Source: Halonatronomonas sp051745425 (GTDB lineage: Bacteria; Bacillota; Halanaerobiia; Halanaerobiales; Halarsenatibacteraceae). From it: 40,214 bases of DNA. The notes below the pieces were generated by a model. That model made no database searches. It saw only the letters and a program-made list of their open reading frames with translations, and was not told where the DNA came from. The position numbers were made by a program, and so were the translations under genes. Shown one piece after another: positions 33,152-40,214 of this stretch (position 1 is the first letter of the stretch; each line of letters starts with the position of its first letter). The stretch is taken from the NCBI GenBank assembly GCA_051745425.1, contig JBNJEB010000004.1, forward strand, positions 1 through 40,214, given 5' to 3'.

Positions 33152-34549
33152 ATGGAAGGTGATATTTTAAATCAAATTAAAGCTTATGGCTTAAATAAAG
33201 TTGTAGACTACCTTGAGGCTAATCCTGAAGAGAATATTCCTAAAGTTATTAACTGGGTAGAAAGATTTGATAGAAAAGGTATTATTGCCAGACATACAAG
33301 AGCAGTTAAAAAACTTCTTGATGATGAAGAAAATAATTGGTACCAATATGTAAAAAGTATCTATTCTGATCTTGATGATGAAGTTAGAAAGACTATTTTT
33401 AAAAACTTTTTAGTAAATGCGACAATAATTGGTGGTCAACAACAGGAAAAAAATAAAGAAAATTATGGTTGTAATATCCCCTGGGCAATTTTAATGGATC
33501 CAACTTCAAACTGTAATTTAAATTGTAAAGGCTGCTGGGCATCTGAATATGGTGAAAATTTATCTCTGGATTTTGCAACACTGGATGATATTATCAATCA
33601 GGGTAAGGAACTTGGAACCTATATGTATATCTACTCCGGTGGAGAGCCTTTGCTGAGAAAAGATGATATAGTAAGGCTGGCTAAAAAGCACGATGATGCA
33701 ATGTTTTTAGCTTTTACTAATGGGACTTTAATAGATGAAGAATTTGCTGAAAAGATGTTAGAGATCAAAAATTTTATACCTGCGATCAGTATTGAGGGCC
33801 ATGAAATAGAAACAGATTCAAGAAGAGGCTCAGGAACCTATCAGAGGGTTTTAAAGGCAATGGAGATCTTGAAGACTAAGAATCTACCATTTGGTATATC
33901 ATGTTGTACAACCAGTGAGAATACTAGATCTATTTTAAGTGAAAAGTTTATAGATGAGATGATAGCTAGAGGAGCAAAATTTGCCTGGTTTTTCACCTAT
34001 ATACCTGTAGGCGAAAATGCTTCTCCTGAATTAATGATATCTGCTGAACAGCGAAAATATATGTATGAGAAGATAAGAGAATTCAGAAAGACAAAACCTA
34101 TCTTTACCATTGATTTCTGGAATGATGGCGAATATATTAATGGTTGTATTGCCGGTGGGCGAAAATACCTCCATATTAACGCTAATGGCGATATTGAACC
34201 ATGCGCCTTTATCCATTATGCAGACAGCAATATTCATGAGGATAGTCTGCTGGAGGCATATCAGTCGCCATTATTTATGGAATATAAGAAAAATCAGCCC
34301 TTTAATGATAATTTATTGAGGCCATGTCCGTTGTTGGATAACCAATATAAACTGGCTGAGATGGTTGATAATGCCGGGGCCCAATCAACAGAATTGAGAA
34401 ATCCAGAAGATGTTCATGAGTTATGTGCTAAATGCGAAAGAGCTGCTGAAGAATGGGCAGAAGTATCAGCAGAGATATGGTATGAGGAAAATAATAAATT
34501 TGAGAAAGATAAAAGTGGGCAAGAGAGTCTGACAGGGGTAGGCAGATAA
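33152..34549 (+). CDS. Radical SAM protein with SPASM-like C-terminus
   Basis: 465 residues, ATG after GGGGAGGGGG. Helical N-terminal domain (1-110); radical SAM core from about 112 with C121-N-L-N-C125-K-G-C128 (CxxxCxxC binding the 4Fe-4S cluster and SAM), YSGGEPLLRKDD near 161; C-terminal cysteine-rich part INGCIAGGRKYLHINANGDIEPCAF, RPCPLLDNQ and LCAKC, typical of auxiliary clusters in SPASM/twitch proteins. SPASM enzymes modify peptides or proteins, or carry out anaerobic sulfatase maturation; no substrate peptide is evident here. Divergent from its cluster-less relative and ended by a strong terminator. Substrate unknown. Confidence 0.9.
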   Translation: MEGDILNQIKAYGLNKVVDYLEANPEENIPKVINWVERFDRKGIIARHTRAVKKLLDDEENNWYQYVKSIYSDLDDEVRKTIFKNFLVNATIIGGQQQEKNKENYGCNIPWAILMDPTSNCNLNCKGCWASEYGENLSLDFATLDDIINQGKELGTYMYIYSGGEPLLRKDDIVRLAKKHDDAMFLAFTNGTLIDEEFAEKMLEIKNFIPAISIEGHEIETDSRRGSGTYQRVLKAMEILKTKNLPFGISCCTTSENTRSILSEKFIDEMIARGAKFAWFFTYIPVGENASPELMISAEQRKYMYEKIREFRKTKPIFTIDFWNDGEYINGCIAGGRKYLHINANGDIEPCAFIHYADSNIHEDSLLEAYQSPLFMEYKKNQPFNDNLLRPCPLLDNQYKLAEMVDNAGAQSTELRNPEDVHELCAKCERAAEEWAEVSAEIWYEENNKFEKDKSGQESLTGVGR

Positions 34550-34568
34550 AAAATAATTTTATAAGAAT

Positions 34569-34602
34569 AAGCGGGGTTAATTAAAGTACCCCGCTTTTTT
34601 AA
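34569..34602 (+). terminator. Rho-independent terminator after the radical SAM gene
   Basis: AAGCGGGGT (34569-34577) pairs with ACCCCGCTT (34588-34596), perfect 9 bp, then a T-run. Usable in both directions before the convergent winged-helix gene. Confidence 0.85.
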
Positions 34603-34612
34603 ATTGAAAATA

Positions 34613-35173
34613 TTATTTGGATCTATCAATTTCAGGATAAATAAAATGATAAAAACGGCATTTATTATATTTGTTATCGTTTATTCTGTTCTCCTGGGAC
34701 TTCTCTTTAATAAAACCATCAATAAGTTGCTTGAGTTCTTTGATTTCATCTTTTGATAAATACAATGGAGAATATCCAATTTTTTGTTGATCAGTATATG
34801 TTTTTGCTTTTTCCGGATCCTTTTCCTTTAAATCAGCCAGAATTTCTATTTGATCCCTCAAATTATTCTCCAGGTGATTTATAAATCCAGAGATATTGTT
34901 CTGGGCATTTCTGGCAGATGAAAGATTTAAGTTACCGTCAGCAGTAAATGATTTTGCTGTTAGTTTAAAACCTTTATCTGTCTTTTTTAGTAAATTACCT
35001 TCTTCCATCTTGTCTACGTATTTAGATATGAGCTCTGAGCTTTCATTTAATTTTTCTGCAATTTCATTTTTACTTAATGGGTTCATTTCTAAAGTATTGA
35101 TTATATCAATAGTAAAAGGATCACACAAGAGCTCGATTGTTTTACTATCGCTAATTGCTAGATTTTCTTTCAT
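34613..35173 (-). CDS. ArsR-like winged-helix regulator
   Basis: 186 residues from ATG 35173 (MKENLAIS), chosen because AAGGAG stands 9 bases before it; the frame extends upstream to a TTG at 35194. Residues about 10-75 form a winged helix: LLCDPFTIDIINTLE, LSKNEIAEKLN, SELISKYVDKMEEGNLLKKT. The C-terminal half is helical (ISGFINHLENNLRDQIEIL) and polar, unlike small ArsR proteins. Helix-turn-helix DNA binding is likely, ligand unknown. It lies next to the cobalamin riboswitch in divergent orientation and may be unrelated. Confidence 0.75.
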   Translation of the reverse strand: MKENLAISDSKTIELLCDPFTIDIINTLEMNPLSKNEIAEKLNESSELISKYVDKMEEGNLLKKTDKGFKLTAKSFTADGNLNLSSARNAQNNISGFINHLENNLRDQIEILADLKEKDPEKAKTYTDQQKIGYSPLYLSKDEIKELKQLIDGFIKEKSQENRINDNKYNKCRFYHFIYPEIDRSK

Positions 35174-35305
35174 AAAATAACACTCCTTTTTCAAAAAAAT
35201 TAATTACTTTATCTATATTATAAACTATCTAAAATTATATTTCAATTATTATAATATATAGATTAATAATTTCAAAATGTTTTATGGTTTATATCTAAAT
35301 TGAAT

Positions 35306-35333
35306 TTGACATTTTAAAAGAAAATGTTATAGT
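35306..35333 (+). promoter_or_regulatory. Promoter of the cobalamin riboswitch-cobO transcript
   Basis: TTGACA (35306-35311), 16-base spacer, TATAGT (35328-35333). Predicted start near 35340, just ahead of the riboswitch P1 stem. Confidence 0.72.
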
Positions 35334-35366
35334 AAATACGTAGTCAAAATTAAATATATTTAGTTC

Positions 35367-35508
35367 TAATAATGGTTTTTATAGGGAAAACGGTGAAAAT
35401 CCGTTGCTGTAGCCGCAGCTGTAACAGTTTTTGTTTTTATATTCCACTGTTTTAAAATGGGAAGGGATATAAAGTTATAAACTGAAGCCAGAAGACCTGC
35501 CATTATTA
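35367..35508 (+). ncRNA. Cobalamin (B12) riboswitch aptamer
   Basis: Contains the diagnostic conserved bases in order: GGGAA-AACGGTGAAAATCCGT, the GCTGTAGCCGCAGCTGTAA core, and the B12 box GAAGCCAGAAGACCTGCC near 35484-35500. The closing stem P1 pairs TAATAATGG (35367-35375) with CCATTATTA (35500-35508), a perfect 9 bp. It binds adenosylcobalamin and should shut off cobO when the cofactor is plentiful. Confidence 0.95.
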
Positions 35509-35648
35509 AGTACTTCGGACTACTTCCGGCGAGAGAGGTGGCGAAGGATAACTTGTTTTTATAGAGATTAGATTGTCTTAAATCTTCTTTTTAAAAACAT
35601 CCCTATTCTTATCTGCTGCCTCTTAATCGGGGCAGTACTTTTTATTTT
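35509..35648 (+). terminator. Expression platform and terminator of the cobalamin riboswitch
   Basis: After the aptamer a CTTCG...CGAAG hairpin region (about 35513-35546) is followed by the terminator stem CTGCCTC (35616-35622) with GGGGCAG (35629-35635), one G-U pair, and a T-rich run from 35639. Transcription control is likely. Confidence 0.7.
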
Positions 35649-35673
35649 AAAAATATTGCAAGGGGATGATAAA

Positions 35674-36186
35674 ATGAAGGGACAGGTACATTTATATACT
35701 GGAAATGGTAAAGGTAAAACTACAGCAGCAATTGGTCTAGCAATCAGGGCAATTGGAGCAGACCTAAAAGTGTTTTTTAGTCAATTTATCAAAAATGGTG
35801 AATATAGTGAGATTAAAGCATTGAAAAATATTGATAATATTGATATTCGACAGTATGGGGAAGAGGCTTTTATAAATGGTCAGCCAGATGAAGATGACAA
35901 AGCTTCTGCCAGGAATGGTTTAGCAGAGATTAAAGAAGCTATCAACTCTGGCGAATATCAGGTTGTAATAATTGATGAAGTTGCAATTGCAATATTTTTT
36001 GGTCTTATTGATGAAGATGAGCTATTTGAAGTAATAAATAATCGGCCTGAAAATGTTGAAGTGATATTAACAGGCCGAATGGCTAAAAATTCTTTAATTG
36101 ATAAAGCTGATTTAGTAACTGAGATGAAAGAAATTAAACATTATTATCAACAGGGGGTTATGGCCAGGACCGGGATTGAAAAGTAG
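35674..36186 (+). CDS. cobO: Cob(I)alamin / corrinoid adenosyltransferase (CobO/BtuR)
   Basis: 170 residues from ATG 35674 (MKGQVHLYTGNGKGKTTAA), placed 8 bases after AAGGGG; a TTG at 35656 in frame is ahead of the site. YTGNGKGKTTAAIGLAIRA is the ATP-binding loop specific for this family; VIIDEVAIAIFFGLID is the Walker B-like part and VEVILTGRMAKNSLIDKAD a family block. It makes adenosylcobalamin from reduced corrinoid and ATP, and is preceded by a cobalamin riboswitch. Stop codon directly adjoins the stop of the convergent gene without any gap. Confidence 0.95.
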   Translation: MKGQVHLYTGNGKGKTTAAIGLAIRAIGADLKVFFSQFIKNGEYSEIKALKNIDNIDIRQYGEEAFINGQPDEDDKASARNGLAEIKEAINSGEYQVVIIDEVAIAIFFGLIDEDELFEVINNRPENVEVILTGRMAKNSLIDKADLVTEMKEIKHYYQQGVMARTGIEK

Positions 36187-37173
36187 TTACTCATTAAATT
36201 TAAATAGTTCATGAATCTTTTTAATTGTGGCTGGATTAGTTCCACAGCAGCCTCCAATTATTATGGTATCTGGCTTATTAAGCTGAAATAGACTTTTGAT
36301 TTCTTTAAAAAAAGTATCTCTTGATTTGTATACTGTTTCGCCAGTCTTTAAGTTGAGTTCAGGTTTTCCAGCATTATAATAAATACTTAAAGGCAGGTTT
36401 ACAGAATTAATAAATCTATTGATTGTCTCCTGGTAGCCTGGTTCTGGTGTAATGCAGTTAAATCCGGCTGCCAGAATTAAATCTTTAGGTGTGATTTTGA
36501 TTAAATCAGCAAAATCACTAATATCTGTTCCATAATTAGTATTAGTATAACTATCAAAAGACATATTAACTATTGCCGGCAGTTCAAATTCTTTTAATGC
36601 TTCTAAAACGGCTTTTAATTCAAGATGATATGAAAAAGTTTCAATTATTAGCAGTTCAACTCCTCCTTCATAGAGGGCTTTAATCTGCTCCCTGAAGGCT
36701 GTTACTAGTTTTTTATGATTATCATTTTTATCCGGGAAAATAGCTTCCTCAGAACCTGTGGGGCCAATACTTCCTGCAACTAGAATTGGAAATTCTCTTT
36801 TGCTTTCCTTTATATAATTATCTCTGGAATTAACTGCTATTTCTGCTCCAGATTTATTTATATTAGCAATTGTATTTTTTAATTGGTTTTCAGTTAATCC
36901 TGCAGATTTTTTCTCCTGCTTTAAATACAGTTTATTGGCTGAAAAAGTATTTGTGGTAATAATATCTGCTCCGGCATTAAGATAATCCTGATGGATGCTG
37001 GCTACCAGTTCAGGATTATTTAGATTATATTTAAAAGGAGTTTCTTTACTAGCAGAATTTCTTTTTATAAATTCTGTTCCCAGTCCGCCATCTCCAGTTA
37101 TGATAGTGGGCTTTTGATTATTGAGTTTTCTTTTATGATTAATTATTTTATTAAAAAGTTCTGCAGTACTCAT
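36187..37173 (-). CDS. Homocysteine S-methyltransferase family protein
   Basis: 328 residues. GDGGLGTEFIKRN at the start, TNTFSANKLYL, AGSIGPTG, IIETFSYHLELKAVLEA, AGFNCITPE and GGCCGTNPATIKKIHEL are the blocks of the pfam S-methyl_trans domain; the cysteines of GFNC and GGCCG bind the zinc that activates homocysteine. It could be an MmuM-like enzyme (S-methylmethionine) or a stand-alone MetH N-terminal module working with separate corrinoid domains; the neighbouring cobO and riboswitch favour a B12 link but are convergent, so this is inference. TTG- or ATG-rich leader not unusual; ATG at 37173 used. Confidence 0.88.
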   Translation of the reverse strand: MSTAELFNKIINHKRKLNNQKPTIITGDGGLGTEFIKRNSASKETPFKYNLNNPELVASIHQDYLNAGADIITTNTFSANKLYLKQEKKSAGLTENQLKNTIANINKSGAEIAVNSRDNYIKESKREFPILVAGSIGPTGSEEAIFPDKNDNHKKLVTAFREQIKALYEGGVELLIIETFSYHLELKAVLEALKEFELPAIVNMSFDSYTNTNYGTDISDFADLIKITPKDLILAAGFNCITPEPGYQETINRFINSVNLPLSIYYNAGKPELNLKTGETVYKSRDTFFKEIKSLFQLNKPDTIIIGGCCGTNPATIKKIHELFKFNE

Positions 37174-37209
37174 TTGGATAACACCTCTATTAATTAATGT
37201 TTGAATTAT

Positions 37210-39240
37210 TTATAACATTTTTTTGAATTGAGCTAAAGTAGTTATTGGTTGCTGACAGGTTTGGTCCTGACAGATATAAATAGTCCAATTATTTTTGTTT
37301 TTTCTTTCTGCAGCTATTTGATTTATTTGCTTGATTTCACCTCTTGAATCCGGGGTGATAACTAATTGACTGGTAAAAGGCAGGTAACTGTTAGCAAGTT
37401 CAGTAATTAGTTCAGAGATATAATTTTCTTGATCTGTAATAATGATGATCTCTCTTAAACCTGATATTTCAAGCATTAATGCACTCATAAATGCTGAAAA
37501 TTCTTGAGGTTGATTTTTTATCTGGCTGTAAAAATATTTGAGTTGTTTTTCGACTAATTTTCTGTATTTATTATCATAGGTTAATGAAAATAAACGATAC
37601 CAGTTAAAGGCTGCTATTGAATTTGTTGAAGGTATAGCACCATCATATATTTCTTTTTTGTTAAATGGTAGCTCATTTTGATCTTTCCTGGTCACAAATA
37701 AACCTCCAGCTTCTTCATCCCAAAATCTATTTAACATTATTTCGTTTAGATTAAGAGCTTCTTTAATAAATTTAGGATTATAGCCGGCCTGGTATAATTC
37801 TATTAAACCGAAGATAAGAAATGAATATGCTTCTGCCTGGGCAGGATGGTCCGACTGGCCATCTCGATATCGGCCTAACAAAGTTCCATCTTCTTTCTTG
37901 AGTTTAGCATCAATAAAATTAAAAGCTTCTTCAGCTATCAAGTAATATTTATTTTCACCTAAAACTTTGCCGGCCCTGGCAAAGGCAGCGATAGCAAGTC
38001 CATTCCAGCCTGTTAGGATTTTATCATCTTTAAATGGTCGTTTTCTTTCTTTTCTTATTTCATGTAATTGTCTTAATTCAGCCTTCCATTTTAAACGAAT
38101 ATCTTGAAGATTTTCTTCTGTATTTATCAGGTTTGGAATATTTTTACCCTCAAAATTGCCAGTTTTAGTAATACCATAATCCTGGCAGAATTTAACTCCC
38201 TTTTTCTGTCCCAGTATATCAATTATTTCAGCTTTTTTCCAGAGGTAGAATTCACCTTCTTTCCCATCTACATCTGCATCTTCAGCGGTATAGAATCCTC
38301 CTTCCGGGGAAAGCATCTCTCTTTCAAGATATTGAAGAATTTCTTCAGCAATTATCATATATTCTTTATTGTCTGTTGCCTGGTAGGCATCCAGGTAAGC
38401 CAGGGTTAGAAGGGCATTATCATAGAGCATTTTTTCAAAATGAGGTACTAACCATTTTCTATCAGTTGAATAACGGGCAAAGCCATATCCTATCTGGTCA
38501 TAAATGCCACCTCTGGCCATTTTATTTAAAGTTAATTCTGCTGATTCCAGAGATTCTTGCTGGCCAGTTAATTTATTATATTGAATTAAAAAGAGCAGTT
38601 TTTGAGGTTGTGGAAATTTAGGTTTAGAGCCAAAGCCTCCAAACTTATTGTCAACTTCTCCAATTAATTTGCTGGCGGCCTGATCAATTAAGTTAGACTT
38701 TTCCTCTGTATTTATTTCAAAGTTAGATCTAAATTGTTTGCCTGAATGGGCTCTTTGTAAAGCATCTGTAACATTATTGCCCTGATCAAGCAACTTTTCT
38801 TTTTCATTCTGCCAGAGATTTTTAGTTTGTTTTAAAATGTTTATAAGATTTTTTTTAGGGAAGTAAGTTCCAGCAAAGAAAGGCTTTTTATCAGGTGTTA
38901 TTAGAATTGTCAGGGGCCAACCGCCGCTTCCAGTCATGGTCTGACAGACTTCCATATAGATTGAGTTTATTTCAGGCTTTTCTTCTTTATCAACTTTTAT
39001 AGATATAAAATGCTTATTTAATAATTCAGCTAAACTCTTATCATTAAATGATTCATTTTCCATTACATGACACCAGTGGCAGGTAGAATAACCTATAGAC
39101 AAAAAGATAGGTTTATCCTCTTCTCTGGCTTTTTTGAAAGCTTCTTCAGACCAGGGGAACCAGTTAACAGGGTTATCGGCATGTTGTTGTAAATATGGGC
39201 TTTTTTCTCTGGCCAGTTGATTCTGTTGGTTATTATTCAT
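37210..39240 (-). CDS. DUF255/YyaL thioredoxin-domain protein (SPATA20-like)
   Basis: 676 residues, the full size of the YyaL family. N-terminal thioredoxin-like domain (about 1-170) with SPYLQQHADNPVNWFPW and the CxxC-type motif YSTCHWCHVM (C54, C57); then an (alpha/alpha)6-barrel of the six-hairpin glycosidase type with GGIYDQIGYGFARYSTD, HFEKMLYDNALL and EGGFYTAEDADVDGKEGEFYLW. Despite the glycosidase-like barrel the family role is not established. ATG preceded by AGGAGG. Complete, cytoplasmic (no signal peptide). Confidence 0.92.
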   Translation of the reverse strand: MNNNQQNQLAREKSPYLQQHADNPVNWFPWSEEAFKKAREEDKPIFLSIGYSTCHWCHVMENESFNDKSLAELLNKHFISIKVDKEEKPEINSIYMEVCQTMTGSGGWPLTILITPDKKPFFAGTYFPKKNLINILKQTKNLWQNEKEKLLDQGNNVTDALQRAHSGKQFRSNFEINTEEKSNLIDQAASKLIGEVDNKFGGFGSKPKFPQPQKLLFLIQYNKLTGQQESLESAELTLNKMARGGIYDQIGYGFARYSTDRKWLVPHFEKMLYDNALLTLAYLDAYQATDNKEYMIIAEEILQYLEREMLSPEGGFYTAEDADVDGKEGEFYLWKKAEIIDILGQKKGVKFCQDYGITKTGNFEGKNIPNLINTEENLQDIRLKWKAELRQLHEIRKERKRPFKDDKILTGWNGLAIAAFARAGKVLGENKYYLIAEEAFNFIDAKLKKEDGTLLGRYRDGQSDHPAQAEAYSFLIFGLIELYQAGYNPKFIKEALNLNEIMLNRFWDEEAGGLFVTRKDQNELPFNKKEIYDGAIPSTNSIAAFNWYRLFSLTYDNKYRKLVEKQLKYFYSQIKNQPQEFSAFMSALMLEISGLREIIIITDQENYISELITELANSYLPFTSQLVITPDSRGEIKQINQIAAERKNKNNWTIYICQDQTCQQPITTLAQFKKML

Positions 39241-39373
39241 TTTTATTCCTCCTGATGATTATTTATTAATCAAATTTTCCTTTTATAGTTAGTTTATGAT
39301 ATAATTATATTACTAGTTTAATTGCTCAAAGTAAAGTTGTTTTTGAATCTTAAAAAGATAGCAGGTGATCAGG

Positions 39374-40214
39374 ATGACGAAATTTGAAGATTATAATTTT
39401 GCAGGAGGTAAGGGAACAAGAGCTAACCCTTACTTAATTTCTAATGCCCAGCAATTATATAATATAAGATATTGTTTGAACAAATCTTTTATACAGATTG
39501 CTAATATAGATTTATCAGCATTTATAATTGGTTCTGGATGGAAACCTCTGGGACATAAACAGGAGAAATTTTCAGGTAATTATAATGGCAATAATTTTTC
39601 CATTTTTAATTTAAGAATTGATTCACCAGAAAGCCAGGATTTAGGTCTTTTTGGAGCTATTTCTGAGTATTCAAAAGTTGAGAATGTTAAGCTTAAAAGA
39701 ATAAAGATAACAGGTAACTCTTATGTCGGTGGTATTGTTGGCTGGAATGAAGGCGAATTATCCAATTGCGCAGTTCAAGGTGTAATTAAGGCAGATAAAG
39801 ATGTTGGTGGCCTGGTTGGTTCAAATTTAAATGTTATTATGAAATCTAGAGCTAGAGTTAAAATTTACGGAATAGAGACTGTAGGTGGTCTGGTTGGTGG
39901 TAATACCGGTATAATAATTGGGACGTATGCTAAAGGTGATATTAAAGGAAATAAATTCACTGGAGGCCTGGCCGGTGGGAATGATGGGACTATTAGTAAA
40001 AGTTTCTCAGAAAGCAATGTTTCTGGTCAGGAGTTTATCGGAGGTTTAGTAGGTGCTAATCTTGGGATGATAACTTATTCTTATTCTATCGGTGAGGTTA
40101 AAGGTGAAGCTCATGTCGGTGGTTTTGCAGGGATAAATGAGGGGCAGATACTAAATTCTTATTATAATAAGGAGATTTCAGGTCAGTGTGATGAAGGTAA
40201 AGGGATTCCGACAA
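39374..40214 (+). CDS. GLUG-repeat protein, N-terminal part (continues past the window)
   Basis: ATG 39374 after AGGTGATCAGG; 280 residues visible, frame open at the right edge. The start FAGGKGTRANPYLISNAQQLYNI is the usual opening of GLUG-motif proteins, and repeats like VGGLVGGNTGIIIGTYAKGDI, FTGGLAGGNDGTISKSFSESNV and FIGGLVGANLGMITYSYSIGEV recur every 27-30 residues, forming a predicted beta-helix or beta-solenoid. Such repeats usually occur in extracellular adhesins or IgA-protease-like proteins. No signal peptide is present at the chosen start; either secretion uses another route or the protein stays inside. What follows is outside the window. Confidence 0.85.
   Translation, partial: MTKFEDYNFAGGKGTRANPYLISNAQQLYNIRYCLNKSFIQIANIDLSAFIIGSGWKPLGHKQEKFSGNYNGNNFSIFNLRIDSPESQDLGLFGAISEYSKVENVKLKRIKITGNSYVGGIVGWNEGELSNCAVQGVIKADKDVGGLVGSNLNVIMKSRARVKIYGIETVGGLVGGNTGIIIGTYAKGDIKGNKFTGGLAGGNDGTISKSFSESNVSGQEFIGGLVGANLGMITYSYSIGEVKGEAHVGGFAGINEGQILNSYYNKEISGQCDEGKGIPT

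Overview
The window looks like a chromosomal piece of a low-GC, anaerobic, Gram-negative-walled Firmicute, most probably of the Halanaerobiales type (inference; no rRNA is present). Reasons: AT-rich DNA with strong GGAGG-type ribosome binding sites, consensus TTGACA/TATAAT promoters, Firmicute-type families (RNase HIII, GlpP), and two periplasmic solute-binding proteins with cleavable signal peptides but no lipobox cysteine, as expected in a cell with an outer membrane. Signs of selenium, molybdenum, cobalamin and arsenic metabolism are all present.

Layout. 1-235: tail of a carbohydrate-binding-like protein. 363-2053: redox group of an iron-sulfur flavoprotein, an Rrf2 regulator and a carboxymuconolactone-decarboxylase/AhpD-like peroxidase whose CxxC motif is CxxU: the in-frame UGA at 1754-1756 is followed at once by a SECIS-like hairpin, and the frame then stays open to 2053. 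2067-2777: ABC ATPase remnant without Walker A. 2974-4071: HhH protein, MntA antitoxin and a HepT toxin cut to 36 codons. 4088-5607: rnhC and glpP. 5632-9035: ugpBAE glycerol-3-phosphate importer behind a consensus promoter and a leader with hairpins that could be the target of GlpP. 9153-12660: serine beta-lactamase-like protein, DUF429 protein, and a PII-like protein in an operon with a CPA2 antiporter. 12661-13254: long intergenic region with a degenerate 11-nt repeat and an orphan terminator. 13255-15783: PAS-PAS-GGDEF-HD-GYP protein.

15794-24190: zinc-ribbon protein, arsenic resistance pair (ACR3 and thioredoxin-type ArsC), moeA-tatA, a second small 11-nt repeat array, membrane proteins including a ZIP metal transporter, MBL-fold hydrolase, alpha/beta hydrolase and a secreted protein. 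24294-29716: GGDEF-EAL protein, the selenium-metabolism protein YedF, and a GPH symporter/acyl-CoA:carboxylate CoA-transferase operon. 29768-34549: orphan peptide-type binding protein, TetR regulator, and two divergent genes, a radical SAM/SPASM protein and a shorter relative that kept the fold pattern but lost the Fe-S cysteines; a TetR-like palindrome lies between them. 34613-39240: winged-helix regulator, cobalamin riboswitch with cobO, homocysteine S-methyltransferase-like protein and a YyaL/DUF255 thioredoxin-domain protein. 39374-end: start of a GLUG-repeat protein.

The most notable items are the unannotatable-by-default selenoprotein (supported by YedF in the same window), the radical SAM / cluster-less radical SAM pair with its TetR regulator and palindrome, and the 11-nt phased intergenic repeats. 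All functional calls are from reading the sequence and family knowledge; no searches were run.
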